A DNA stretch of 64,000 nt from Tetrapyrgos nigripes (GCA_013368315.1 JAACJM010000003.1:186001-250000), one strand, 5' to 3'. Positions 22,103 through 35,018 are shown, counted from the stretch's first letter. Notes: a model not told the origin generated them from the sequence alone. Numbers and translations are program-made.

Positions 22103-24486
22103 ATGGATGGTCTAAGAATTCGCCTCAGAAGGATCCTTGGAAGAGACGGCGATGCAAACCTTAACAGGGCTCGCAGAAGGAAAACCCTGGTCTCAGCTAT
22201 CAGTCAGAGAGTGACATTCCTCAGGTGTGTCCTAAAGACTTTTGTACTGACTGCAAACTCATTTCCCTGACCTCGAAGGCTCGTTCTTTTACTTGCTGGC
22301 TACATATGGATGTTGGCTCTTCCTTCCTCCCAACTGGGCCGTGGTATCTACATTGACGAAAATGCTCTCCAACCTGGCCAGGTGCGTCCTCATACATAAC
22401 ACGGAAACTGGGGGTGACTTCTCTTCTTCAGGTCAATACGTACTGGAGCTGGGGTGATGTTTACAACTCAGACCGCTACCTTGAGCAGTTGGAACTTTTG
22501 AGGGATTCAAATGCTACCAGTCAGCAGTGAGACGTTATCTATAACTGCCTCCCGTTCTTCTCCACCAATGCTGTACCTTCAGACGAGCCCACTATCTAAC
22601 AACTGAGTTCCGCAAGACCGGAATATTTACCTCCACTCAAAATTATTCATTTACCGGTGCTTCACAGGTGAGTTTGTGACGGAACTCTTGGAAGTCTATG
22701 CAAACTTTCTAGTAGGCCACCAACGGTACGAACGTGTATGGAATACTTTCTTCACCAAGGGCACCGGGGGCAGAAGCTATCATCATAAGTGCATCGTGGC
22801 TCAGTAGGACTAATGAAGGCGACGGGACTCTAAATCTGCGCGGTGTAGCTATAGTTCTCGCTCTTGCAAAATTCTTAAAACGTAAGTTCCTAACTCACCG
22901 AGGTACCTGATACTCATTGCTGGTAGAATACTCCCTGTGGGCAAAGGATCTGGTGTTTGTCATAAGTGATGGTTACCTCGATGGTATGCAAGCATGGCTG
23001 AACGCTTATCATGGCTCAGTTCAGTCCAGTGCGTACTCTTCCAGCCCTCGCCTCATAAATTGTATCTGATATGCTCATTTAGACCTTCATGCTGATAAGC
23101 TTGAAATGACCTCCGGAGTGGTGTGGACAGCACTCAACATCGACTATCCGGGACATTCATTTTCACATTTGGGTGTGTTCTACGGTGGGTCAGATCAGAC
23201 GATTAAAAAAGCAATATAGCTAAACGTTCCCTAGAGGGCCTCAACGGTAGACTACCCAACCAAGACCTAATGAACTCGTTCCACGTAATTAGCTCCAGAA
23301 TGGGTGTTCCGGTTATACTCTATGACCATCTCGATCCAAGAAATATCCCAGAACGTCGCCATGAATTGGACTGGCTCCCAGGATGGTTGCCCAAAGCGCT
23401 ACGAGATCATTCCGACGTCAGAGCATACGCCTACAATGCCCTGAATGTCTGGAGGCATATCAAATATCAAGCTTCCGGTCGCGGTAGTGGCGTTCATGGC
23501 TTGTTCCATCAGTTCGTCTTTCTACTCGGTGCATATACTCGAATTATCTCAACCTTCTTTTAGGTTCCGCATTGATGCATTCACCATTTTTGCATTACCA
23601 GCGACTGGACCTCACGGCTTCCACGCTCTAGGACGGTGAGTGCTGATACCACAAACAAACAAGAGTCACATAACTCAAGTAGATCACAGAGTTATCGAGT
23701 CCACTCTACGAACCACGAACAATCTTCTGGAAAGACTGCATGCGTCCTTCTTCTTCTACATAATGACTGGGCCGAGTAGATTCCTAAAAATCGGAAGCTT
23801 TCTTCCCAGTGCAGTTCTAGTCAGCGTTGCCATGATGTTTGGAGGTTTGAAGGAGTGGGTAGATTCGGCATGGGCTCAGGAGCACTCGGATGATAAATCT
23901 GCTGGTGCTCAAACTTGGACGAGACGTCCAAGACCTGTACTTCGTACTCTGACCATCATGATTGCAACTCACTTTTGGGGACTCGCCATCTATTTGCTGA
24001 TGACCAGCCGCTGGTCACTCCATAGTTCTGTAAGTCAGCTTCAATATTGCTTCTCGCAAATGCTAACTTTTGCTACAGGCCGGTCTACCTCTTACTTTGA
24101 TCCTGAGCAGTGTGTTTGTATTTTGCGTTCCCTTATTATCTCCAAACGGAAACGCGGATGGGGCTGCCCCATTGTCGTCCGTACTCAAAGCCCTTAATCT
24201 GTGCTTTGCATCTACAATTATTTCTGCAACCACAGTCCTAAATTTCTCCTTAGCCGCTTCCTTGGCATTGACTTTGGGAATCCCGTTGTCCATCAGCTCC
24301 CCATCCAAGAACATGGTTTTACGGCTGATGAAATGTTGCTCGTATCTGTTGCTGAGCTTGGCATGGGCAGTGAGACATGAGCGCTTGAGTTGGGACTGGG
24401 AACTCTTGGGAGTTTGGTTGTTACCTTTCATGTGCATAGTGTACCTTCCTTTGCTACTACAATCTGCTATCGTCTGTCTGTTATAA
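22103..24486 (+). CDS. GAA1: GPI transamidase subunit Gaa1
   Basis: Subunit of the ER GPI-transamidase complex that attaches GPI anchors to proteins. Exons: 22103-22224, 22279-22381, 22432-22526, 22583-22667, 22716-22881, 22927-23028, 23083-23184, 23235-23511, 23564-23635, 23690-24029, 24079-24486; 623 residues. It shows a basic N-terminus, a first membrane helix (LVLLLAGYIWMLALP), a large luminal M28-like domain (ALNIDYPGHSFSHLGVFYEG, LHADKLEM, YQASGRGSGVHGLFHQFRID) and about six C-terminal membrane segments from residue 410 on, as in Gaa1. All eleven exons are in phase. It shares a 128-base divergent promoter with the USP48 gene. Confidence 0.95.
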
Positions 24487-24576
24487 TGTAATCGTGGATA
24501 ATCTATTATTGATTTTTTATCAAGAACGAAGGGGATGTCATCCTGGTACATGAGGTTAAATCCTACGATCCACTAT

Positions 24577-25795
24577 TCATCTACGACGGATGAAGGTAGA
24601 GGTAGCATATGCAGCAAATCCTCCAATAGTAAGGCCCAGGTAGGCCCACCTCAGCCGAATTAACCAAGCGTCATCCGTATCAGAAATATTGGGTAGTAGC
24701 GACCAAACGGACTCCCTCTTGGTAATTCGGCTCGTTGGAAGAGAGGCATCTTTTACTTGACCGTGTATCCTCTCAGCATGCGAAACAAGAGAAGGATAAG
24801 CCTTTTTCAACAGGTCTTGCAGAAGAGGATCCGGATACGGAGGAATTAAAAGTAGAAGGATGTGACCAGCCACGACAACATCGAGAGTGCTTGGTCTACA
24901 GAGGAATGTCAACATGAGGTGCGACAGGGATAGGTAAATAACGCACTGTTCACTTTGAAAGAAGGTCGAGTCTCCTAAGAGCCGTGTAAATATGTCGAGT
25001 ATTGACTTAGCTCTCTCCGTAATCTAAAAACTTTCATATGCTTGACACGTTTAATCAGAGGTATCGCCAATTTCTCACCTTTTCACGCTCGAATACACGC
25101 AAGAATCTATCCTTAGGCTTGACCCCCCATAATCTATCCTGAGCCTTCAACTCCTTGGACTTCTGTTTTCTATCATCAGAATGTTTAGAATCGGTATCTT
25201 CTTGTTCAATATCAGGCAATGCCCAAAATCCTGAAGATTCCAGCCTGGGTTTCCACGATTCGCGTATTCGTTGAGGGCTGTAGTATCTGGCGGGAAAAGG
25301 AAAGTCGTAGACGATAGCAGGATGCGTGAGTTTGTTCCAATTCGCATCAATAGCAAATAGCATATGAGACTATAAAACATCAGTATAGTGACTTCACACC
25401 TGACAGTATGAACGTACTACCAAATTCCCAATGTCTGATTCAGCACTGGCTAACCAGGCAGTTTGCTGAGACTTTTGGAGAGTATCGAGCGACGCGTCCA
25501 GATTCTGAAGTGTCGAAATATACTCCAAAATAGCTGAGAATGAAGCGAAGGTTCTACCGCCATGCTTTAAGAAAGGGAATTGTCCTGTCAATCCGTCAGC
25601 CGCATTACCACTGCGGTGCAGAAATTACCACTCACCAGTTGGAGAAACGTCTGGATTCACGCTTTCTATGACTGTGAACTGACCGGGTAGAGCGAGTTGC
25701 AAATAAATAATTGCAGAAAGGCATAGTGGGTCGATAGAAGGGAGTCCCCAGGCACCAGGCCATACGAAGAGCTCTAGAGGCGTAGAAGAGGCCAT
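24577..25795 (-). CDS. SAM37: SAM complex subunit Sam37 / metaxin-like
   Basis: Mitochondrial outer-membrane sorting and assembly machinery subunit (Sam37/Tom37, metaxin family), which helps insert beta-barrel proteins. Exons: 25636-25795, 25418-25584, 25079-25369, 24947-25023, 24577-24895; 337 residues. The N-terminal thioredoxin/GST-like half has LELFVWPGAWGLPSIDPLCL and FPFLKHGGRTFASFSAILEY, then ILDIFTRLLG and the metaxin block PSTLDVVVAGHILLLL. A single C-terminal membrane helix (LRWAYLGLTIGGFAAYATST) ends in basic FIRRR, typical of tail-anchored Sam37. Two adjacent ATGs exist at 25795 and 25798. Head-to-head with SNU13, 146 bases apart. Confidence 0.9.
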
Positions 25796-25941
25796 CATCA
25801 AAGGAAGCAGAGTCTGTCGACGCGTTTTTTGGCTGCGGCAAACGCCGGACAACCGATTTTTCTTTTCTTTTCGTCAACAACTCTTCTTCCAACAACTTCG
25901 ACCAAGGATCCATCTAGGCGTGAGGTCAACGAAAAAAAACA

Positions 25942-26480
25942 ATGGCAGATGAATCTCGAGGAAAAGCCTTCCCCCTTGCGGACCCTGACCTTACGAATAC
26001 GGTTAGTCGTTTCGATTCAAAAAAAATTGCATTCATTTTTTCAACTTTTGCCGGTGCAGATTCTCGATCTCACTCAGCAGGCGGTTCAACACAAGCAACT
26101 GAAGAAAGGAGCTAACGAAGGTCCGTAGCTCTTCACATGCATAGAATCTTGCTCATTATATTAGTACAGCTACTAAAACTTTGAATCGTGGTGTTGCCGA
26201 GTTCATCATCTTGACTGCTGATACTGAGCCTCTTGAAATTCTTCTTCACCTCCCGTTGCTTTGTGAAGAAAAGGTGGGTCCTCTTTAGCAAACCAACTTG
26301 CATTTTGTAACTGCTTTCCAGAACGTACCCTACATTTTCCTCCCAAGCAAGGCAGCTCTTGGGCGTGCTTGCAACGTAACCCGACCAGTCATTGCTGCAA
26401 GCGTTACAACTGGGACTTCGAGGGATCTGAGCTCGCAGATCAACACTGTCAAATTAGCCATCGAGAAGTTGCTCATTTAA
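25942..26480 (+). CDS. SNU13: Snu13 / 15.5K RNA-binding protein
   Basis: L7Ae-family kink-turn binder, shared by the U4/U6.U5 tri-snRNP and by C/D box snoRNPs. Exons: 25942-26001, 26060-26120, 26170-26273, 26322-26480; 127 residues, standard length. Diagnostic strings are [40 protein letters not shown] and [20 protein letters not shown], then [16 protein letters not shown] at the end. This protein is also the core factor for the C/D snoRNA candidate in RPL7 in this window. Confidence 0.97.
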
Positions 26481-26659
26481 GAGATGTCTGTAGATTTTCA
26501 GTGCCTACTTAGTACTTGAATGACAATTTCATGACCAGTATACGCTTGAGGGAGTCACATCTGTACTAATGGTTACTTAAGCTGTAAATACTTTTCTTTG
26601 TACCACCATCATCGACGCAGCGCTTCTTTCTTTTTTCCTATCTCTGCAAGGAGCCCACA

Positions 26660-27626
26660 ATGTCTGGCATATGTAGACCACGTCTTGCCGAAGAACGCAA
26701 ACAATGGAGAAAAGATCACCCCTTCGTGAGTGAACTTTGTTTCCGTCTTTGATCAACAACACCTGCGCCCACCGCCACATTAAACGCGCTTGAAAGACGT
26801 GTTTTTGGGCCATAATCGTGTCCATGTCTACCTACGTATCCGTATCGCGTGTAGTCCGTGTCTAATCGTCGACTGCTTCAGGGATTCTATGCGAAGCCAG
26901 TCAAGGCTGCAGATGGTTCGATGAACCTTATGGAGTGGGAAGTCGGTATACCCGGGAAATCTGATGTACGTGCTCGAGCCTGTGTTCTCGTGCCGTTGGT
27001 TGTTAATCCTTCGAGATTGTAGACCCCATGGGAAGGTGGCTTGTACAAATTGACGATGACATTCCCTGAAGGTTTTTCGTCTCTCCAGCACCATAATGTT
27101 CTCAACTAACCCACAGGCATTCGTTCAAAGATTACCCTTCCAAGCCACCGAAATGTTCGTTTTTCTTCATGTTGACCGGATATGCCTCTGATCCACCACC
27201 CTGTAGGCAAATTCGCTCCTCCGTTATTTCATCCCAATGTTTATCCATCTGGCACCGTCTGTTTGTCAATTCTGGATGAGGAAAAGTCTTGGAAGCCTGC
27301 TATAACTATCAAGCAAGTAAGCTGTTCACCGATTTGAAAGACGGAGCATGTTTGAATAGGACGTTAGATCTTGCTTGGTATCCAGGATCTTCTCAATGAT
27401 CCCAACGTTCTTGACCCAGCGCAAAGCGAGGCGTACACGATGTTCAAGTAAGAAATATATCTCATGCGCTCTTTGCTTTCACTCACCCTTCGTTAGGAAC
27501 GACAAGATCGCCTACGAGTATGTGTGATTTGTCCTGAAATCCTTTCAAACCGCCGTTACTCATGATAACCTCCTCGTCCACAGAAAAAAGATACGACAGC
27601 AGGCCAGAGACAACGTGCCCAAGTGA
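26660..27626 (+). CDS. UBC9: SUMO-conjugating enzyme Ubc9
   Basis: E2 enzyme for SUMO. Exons: 26660-26725, 26882-26965, 27023-27071, 27131-27154, 27207-27316, 27368-27447, 27497-27517, 27584-27626; 158 residues, identical in length to human UBE2I. It has [20 protein letters not shown], the HPN tripeptide and the catalytic cysteine in [20 protein letters not shown], then [15 protein letters not shown] and an end at ARDNVPK. Two very short exons (24 and 21 bases) are needed to keep the frame. The first intron, 156 bases, is the longest. Confidence 0.97.
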
Positions 27627-27937
27627 CACTTTTGTAGAGGGCGTGGGTCATTGGTGTTTCTTCAGTTCTTATTTGGTAGCTTTGCTGTCTATTCTGTACC
27701 ATGGGTCTATCTATGTAACATGGATCTTTCTACCTCTTTGCTCATTTGACGATGTGACAGCCGCCTTGTAGAGATGCTCGGCAAACTGAGGTAGTACATA
27801 ATGACGAGATTGTAATGGTACCGAACCGAAAGGTAACAAAGGTAACGGACTGAAACATTTCATCACTTCAACCACTACCACCACCACTACCACCACCATT
27901 CTCTTTCACGACGCATAACGAACTATCACTAAGCGCG
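27627..27937. other. Spacer UBC9 to PB1-like gene
   Basis: 311 bases. It contains an (ACC)n-type simple repeat at about 27870-27897. No supported gene. Confidence 0.5.
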
Positions 27938-29192
27938 ATGACATCTCCGTCTGTCCTGGAAGTGCACACGCCTTCTTCGTCTTTTGCAATCGTGCACTCT
28001 AGTGAGCACTGCAGTGCTACAGATGGTTCGTTATATTGATCCTTCTGTCTATAGTAACCCAAGAGTCTTTGCAGTCCCTATACGACAAGCTGAGCCGTAA
28101 ATATGGAGACCGAGTTGGTGCAGGCTGGGTGAAGTATAAATTCAATGGTACAATCTGGGACATGGACGATGGTACGGATATTTCAGCTTGAGCGATTCCG
28201 TTTACGACCTCAAGCCCTATCATGCAGATTCAGACTACACCATATTTGTCTGGCGCCAGCAGCAACAACACCACACTGAAAACGAATTGCTTAGCCCCGA
28301 AGCCACTAATCCTTCAAATGCGGTTACTCGACCTGCAACGCTATTCCTGCATAATCCCGCACAACCGCTACCGACCCCTCCAGCTGATTACCGGAACCCG
28401 TCATTCTATCTGTTCCATCAACCTCGTTTACAACCTCCAAGCTCATCCAATAACTCCTCCTTACGCGCTTCTCATAAATCGAAGAAGAGTAGACGAAGCA
28501 AAGCACCAGATACTGACGACGATGGGACACCCAAGCACAAGAAAGAGTTTGAAAAGTTCCATAGCGAAAACGGTGTCAGAACTGTCATGGGTAGTATTGG
28601 ACCTGTTCAGAATGGTGAATGTTATCGACACTTGTTGATGATTAGTACTAACAGCAGCTCCCCTAGTCCGCATGCTGCTTAAATCAGGCTATCGCCACGT
28701 CTACATATCTCGCAAGTTTGCGCTGGAACATGGATTTATACCTGCCGATGCTGCTCCCGGAAGATATGGTTATAGTGGTCTAACCAATATTGGCACTTGG
28801 CCTATCACTTTGATGCCTAGTGCCTCTTCTGAATCCCCAGCATCTGCGGTAGCGTCTCCCGACTCGGCTCCTCCGATTGATGAATCTACGAAAAAGTCCT
28901 CGAAATCCAAGGCCGCCAAAAAGGGGCCCAAACCTGCTTTAATGACTGTGTATCTTTCCGAGGAGCCTCACTTTGACGTCGTTCTGGGACGGTCGTTCTT
29001 TGAGAAAAGGATGATTCGTACTAGTGCCATTGACCTCACAGACGTGGTGTGTATGGATACTGGGGAGAAGGTTAGTCCTTGCACTATTATCACCATTGGC
29101 CCGCTTTTGATACCTTCTGCCTATTTCTCAAGGTCGAATGCGAGCTCGTCATCCTCAAAGATGGCAGAGGCGAAATCGTCACCGTCACTTAG
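27938..29192 (+). CDS. PB1-like N-terminus plus conserved-looking C-terminal domain; frame broken near 28172
   Basis: Unrecognised protein. Exons: 27938-28025, 28055-28614 (frame break inside), 28667-29070, 29133-29192; about 417 residues if one base is restored. Residues 30-90 read GAGWVKYKFNGTIWDMDD then SDSVYDLKPYHADSDYTIFV, which looks like a PB1-type fold (basic Lys strand, acidic loop, closing strand). A Pro/Ser-rich linker with a basic patch (SHKSKKSRRSK) follows. The C-terminal domain has YISRKFALEHGFIPADAAPG, YGYSGLTNIGTWPI, FDVVLGRSFFEKR and VILKDGRGEIVTVT. Its DVVLGRSF is faintly reminiscent of retropepsin-like folds but I see no catalytic Asp triad, so I do not assign protease activity. 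Exon lengths close only with one added base near GG 28171-28172. Confidence 0.7.
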
Positions 29193-29374
29193 TGGCGTCG
29201 GGATTCGTGTACCGAGTTTCTACCATAGTATTTATCATTTATCTAACTCACTTGTCGGACTGTGATGGACAGTGTAGAGTAGTGCGATAATGTATTAACA
29301 AAGAGGCTAATGATTAGGACATGACGATGGTTAAAGTTTGTCTACAACAATGAATGCCCATGATGATGAAACTA

Positions 29375-30254
29375 TCACCGCGCCCTCTGTCGCGATGCGC
29401 GCGTAAGCTGGAAAAGAAAGTCAATACAGCATCATAGCAGAAGAATGAGAAAACGCACCCTTCTTCTCTTCTTGAGCCTATGAGACAGATTACATGAGTG
29501 TCAATAACCGAAAATCTCACCAGAGTACTCACTTATGCTTCTTCATCTTCTTTTTGCGTTTACGCTTAGTGCTGTCCATCATGACATCCTGGAATTCCTT
29601 GTCTAAACGCTCTTGCAAACCAACCCTATCCGCATCTGCATCGATGTCCAGACCCAATCGCCTCAGGGTCATTTCCCATTCAGCAGCTGCTCCGGCATGG
29701 TTCATCGTCAATGCGTACGTGAGCTGTCGAGCAGTTTCTGTGTCTCCTTCAGGAGACGTTTCGGGAGGATTATCCAAAAGATTGGACGGAGTGGCTTCCG
29801 TTTCCGCGATACGAGATGGATTGGCAAAAGAGAAGACACTCGAGGGTGGAGCACTGGCCAAAATCGACGAAGGCGACGATAACAGAAGGAGAGGACGATG
29901 GACAGAAAAGAACTGATGCAGTTTGAATTCCTTGGCGTCCAATATTGAGTGAAGAGGGGGTTGCGTAAACGTGGCCTGCGATATGGAAGCATCGACATCC
30001 CTCTCTTTGCCTAGGCCGGTCTCGCCATTCATCTTCGAGTCTGACCCAGATAGAGTGTCCACTGAATCGGCTGTACACGAAGGAGAGGCAGCGACGTGAC
30101 GGTCACCATCGTTCTTCTTGATGGTACTGGGCACGGATTTGTTGGATTTGGTGGGATTGAAATAGCGGCCTCCACCACCTGGTTTGGAGGAGAAGAAGGA
30201 AGAATAGGTCCTGCGATTCGCAGGTGTGCGTATAAATCGAGCAAGTGAAGTCAT
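29375..30254 (-). CDS. COX24: Mitochondrial small-subunit protein mS38 / Cox24
   Basis: AURKAIP1/COX24 family: mitochondrial ribosomal protein mS38, needed for translation including COX1. Exons: 29533-30254, 29459-29477, 29375-29407; 257 residues. The start MTSLARFIRTPANRRTYSSF is an Arg/Ser-rich mitochondrial presequence. The middle is poorly conserved. The C-terminus reads MDSTKRKRKKKMKKHKLKKR and continues RRLTRASRQRAR, the diagnostic basic COX24 tail, which spans two introns (middle exon only 19 bases). The frame upstream of 30254 stays open for about 150 codons (see findings), but 30254 is the natural start. Confidence 0.92.
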
Positions 30255-30763
30255 GACGGCTGGCCAGTGACTAGCTGGCCAGGAAGTGGAGGAAAAGGAC
30301 TGAGAGACGAAAACAGTAATGTGGGTCCAGTCCACGGACCAGATCACGTGGTACAAAGGCTGGATATATAAGGCGGCTCGCAAACTTTTTTCTTTCTTCG
30401 CGCAGACCCTTAGACAGTGCCCATCCTGCCAACAAATTCCACGTAGGTTGCGGCGATTCGGTCTTGCGTAGAGGAAGTTTGATTGGTTTATAGAACTTAC
30501 CCACTTTTCCTGTAGTGATGTGAGTGTCAGACCCTTCGTACATCTGTAAATACACTTTTTGCACGATTTTTTGGACGTGAGGCCCATGGCTTCCTTGAGT
30601 TTCTCTCCTTCGAGACACATATCTTTCGGTAGCTTTTTGGAATATTGTCTGCGTATCAAAGAATTTACATTGTCGACGTCAGACCGGGTTTGGGAAGAAC
30701 GTGACGTGTCCATACGTTTCTCCTTCCCTTCACACTTTGCAGTTTGACACTGGTTTTTTCAAC
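30255..30763. other. Divergent spacer mS38 / SAR1
   Basis: 509 bases between two start codons. It has a TATATAAGG string near 30366. On the minus strand it carries an unusually long open frame (to 30713) with a CxxC-type motif, which I do not accept as a gene. The SAR1 promoter and 5' UTR must lie here. Confidence 0.45.
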
Positions 30764-31599
<836 letters not shown>

Positions 31600-31837
31600 T
31601 CTCTGCATTGCAGCATGCTTTCTTGGGATTCCTCACTGCTCGTGGTACATTAGATATTATGTTTCTACTTGATCAGTCCTTCAACTCTTTATCTGCCTCC
31701 AGCGTGAGCCTGTTGCATTAGAAACGTCCGACGGCATATGACAACAAGTAGCGCTCGTAATGGGTTTACAGGGTTACACGTTAAATCCTTGATTTGGCTA
31801 TTACTACATGAAAATCAGTAAGATAACACGCTTGAAA

Positions 31838-32412
31838 TTACTTTCCGCCGAGTAATTTCGCGTCGACGACTTCTGTTGTGAGAGCTTCTGGACCTTCCCT
31901 TATCTCAATGACCTTGCTAACGTCCGCCTGGTCGAGCATCTGTTAGCTAAACTGAGAATCTCGAGAGCAATCGCATACCGTAGTTTGGAAGTCAAGAAGA
32001 GCGCTGGCGTGCAGAGTGAGGAGACTGATTTCACTGGATGTCGGAGCCCAATTGATCAGTGCAAGTGGGAAGGACTTCCTTCCATCCGGATGGTTTAGTT
32101 CGTAGCTGAGCACTACATAGCGAGGGCTGTTCTCGGGCAGCTCTGCCGAACTTGCATTAGAAAACGTCGCACTGAGGAAACTTATCACGTACCTTCTGCC
32201 AACTCCTCGATGCTGATGTTGTCAAACTGCTCTACCTCCTCCATGATGAGTTTCTGCTTGTTGATCTTGATAACTATGGCAGCACTTCCTTCATTTCTTC
32301 GAGCAAACCTGAACTTGCGAAGAGAATCCTTTACAGATTGGGGGATATCTACGGTATGTGACTATAATGAATATCAGAAACTGAGAAATAAGCGTGTGAG
32401 GACACTGACCAT
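31838..32412 (-). CDS. AIM7: GMF/Aim7, ADF-homology protein
   Basis: Glia maturation factor family (Aim7): an ADF-H protein that binds Arp2/3 and debranches actin filaments. Exons: 32410-32412 (just the ATG), 32193-32361, 31979-32142, 31838-31927; 141 residues, standard. It shows PQSVKDSLRKFRFARR, KINKQKLIMEEVEQFDNISI, LPENSPRYVVLSYELNHPDG and the C-terminal VSKVIEIREGPEALTTE. The start codon is directly followed by a GTCAGT donor and the next exon opens SHTVDIPQ in phase. No alternative in-frame ATG is close. The other side of the 147-base gap is the MFS transporter start. Confidence 0.9.
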
Positions 32413-32559
32413 GATGGGAAGAGGAGTAGCGGACAGAAATCTAATCTTATCTCGTTGACTAGGGACGCGTGTTGTCGGCAGCAGATGCCAAGAAATTCGC
32501 ATGACATCCTCGATGACTGTCCTTAAATCTGGAGTGTGTAAGCCCTGTTTCCATGCGTC

Positions 32560-35018
32560 ATGTCTCGCCCCACTCATATTCGCGCCAGGTCGTCTGTCCC
32601 CTCTGTCCCTCCAGAAAGTCTAGTTCTCGTCGATGGCGCCGTTAGTGACGAGACAACCGAGCTTTTGCATGAGTTTGTGCACCCCATCATCATGAATACG
32701 AAGAGACGCTTGTAGATTCCGAGGTTGAAGCTTCCCGCGTATTCGAAGATCAAAGCCTTCTTCCGTGGTGGAAGCGTCCATCACCATGGTGGTCAGCTCA
32801 ATCTTTGCTCCTCATCATCGTGTATCTTGAATTTCCTGCAGGTTGATATGTTTATTGCCTCTCACGAGTATCACTATGGGTGCAACATTGGCTCCCAAAG
32901 TAGAGATATATACTCTGCTCGTCTGCGCTCACCACAAGCCAGAAATTTTCGACAGTCTGGATATGTCCATCAATATGATGGCTGGAAAATCTAATCTTTG
33001 TGCTGCGGATCCCACTGTGCAAGCTGCTGTTGCAAGATTATCAGCAGGTCGGTGACTGATTCATGGATTATTGCTTATCAGTGCTGAAATTATACGCCAG
33101 CTATGAGCCTTTGTATGGGCGTCTTGGGTATCCTGACCACTGGCTACTGGGGATCTGTAAGTGTACGTTCGTAGTCTCAAGTGCAATTTCGAGGAATATT
33201 CTAGTTCTCCGATCGACATGGTCGCACCAGTGTTATGGGCATCACAGTCATCGGACTTCTTGTCACCGATGCTGCTTTCATCCTAGTGTATTTCTTCTCT
33301 CGTCGACTCCCAGGTGGTTACTGGTTTCTCCTTATTGGGCCTTTATTAGAGGGCTCCCTTGGCGGTACGTCTTTCGTCCTCTATGATCCCTTTTCACTAA
33401 CAATCTACGCTAGGTACCACCAGCGCCATCGCGGCTATGCATGCATACATGACTGATACAACGACTACAGCGACACGGTGAGTTTCGAGTATATCTCAAT
33501 ACACATCTGTTCCAACGGAAGTACGACATCTTTTCCAACGGAACTACGAAATAGGTCTAGGGCTTTATCACTCAGCCTCGGTTTTCTATTTATCGGTTTC
33601 GCCATTGGACCAACTTTGGGAGGCCTACTCATACGCCTCACTCAACAGACCATCACCGTGTTTTACGTTGCGACGATTTCACACTTCATTTATTCGTGTA
33701 TGGTATGGTTTGTGGTACCCGAGTCTTTGTCCAAGAACCAAAAGGAGCTAGCAAGAGGGAGATACCTCCAACAAATTGCTGAGGCGCGTCTGCAAGTGTT
33801 GCAATCCAACAGAACGGCTGCTATACTATTGGAGGTCAAAAGAATTTTTGGTTTCTTGAGCCCTTTGGCTATCTTTGCCCCGGTGAAAAGTAAACGTGCG
33901 AGGTCACCGCTCAAAAAAGCTACCAGAGATTGGAATCTCATTCTCATTGCGATATCCTATGGGTGTACGCTTTCTGTCATGGTATGTAGTGGCAATTAGG
34001 CCTAGACATAGAGGTGACTAACAAGCATCATAGGGATCCTACACGTTCAAATTTCAATACGCTGCTGCCACCTTTGGTTGGACTTCAGAAACTGTATGTA
34101 CTTTGCTTTCTGCATCATCTTTCCATGATTGATTTCTTCATTCAGATGGGTTACTGGTTAACGTACGCTCCATTTTCATCCTGTTCTCTGTAAATGTCTG
34201 AGTGCCATCTAGTCTCGCTGGTGCAGCACGTGCAGTTACGCTCACTCTTATCCTTCCGCGTATGTCTGTTATTTGCTTTTGCAAGTCGCACCCAATTCAC
34301 TATCTATGATGTAGTCGCTATCAAATTATTCAAGAAAAAACCCACTCCTTCCACTTCCGAACAAGAGTCCCTTCTTGGGCATACCGGCACATCTCGTTCT
34401 AGGTCTCGTCCACATTCACATTCGCCATCTCGACTTTCAGAACCAGATTCCAGTTCATTTGACCTGGGCATTGCTCGTGCATCACTCGTCGTGGAAGTCT
34501 TTGCTCATGGTTGTATGGGACTAGCCACCCACTCAATCCCATTCCTCCTTTTCGGCATGTTAGGGTCATTGGGAAGCGGGTTTTCACCTGCCGTGCAGAG
34601 TGTCACGGTAGAGCTGTACTCTCACAGAGGAGGAGACGAGTCTGGTAAGCTGTTTGGCGCGTTGAGCGTTATCCAAGCTTTGAGGTATGTCGGTTCCTTG
34701 TATTTGTAAAGCTTTACCTTCTGATTATGTGACTTGGCTTGCAGCTCCCAAATATTGGGCCCGGCGGTATACGGGTTGGTGTACATGAAGACAGTCGCCA
34801 CCGCGCCTCGCACGATTTTCTTTATTTCTGTCTCGTCTGTGTTGATCTCTCTCATATCCATCAGTTTTGTTCGTCTTCCCAGAAGCGAGCCTCGTCCATC
34901 AGTAGATTTGGAAGCGGATACAGATTCAGGAGGGCTTCAACACACTGCTGAAGAAACTCTTATCAATGACGATGTCGACGACGAGGATGGAGCTTTGGGT
35001 GAAGGTAGTAGGAAGTAG
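32560..35018 (+). CDS. MFS transporter (DHA-like), frame broken near 32685
   Basis: Major facilitator superfamily permease, 12 membrane segments predicted. Exons: 32560-32791 (frame break inside), 32842-33047, 33101-33156, 33205-33364, 33414-33477, 33555-33981, 34034-34093, 34146-34162, 34213-34259, 34315-34684, 34745-35018; about 637 residues with one base restored. The MFS motif is GYWGSFSDRHGRTSVMGITV (loop 2-3). Further segments include GFLFIGFAIGPTLGGLLIRL. A Ser-rich cytosolic loop (SRSRSRPHSHSPSR) separates the halves, and the acidic C-terminus is cytosolic. Substrate unknown; the two-halves-plus-Ser-loop plan resembles fungal tetracycline/YCR023c-like carriers. All downstream phases close; only exon 1, at CCCC 32682-32685, lacks one base. 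Confidence 0.85.

Noticed and set aside
28176..28186. Very short intron GTACGGATATTTCAG in the PB1-like gene
   Set aside because: Only 15 bases, and joining gives an immediate stop; a missing base explains the frame better.
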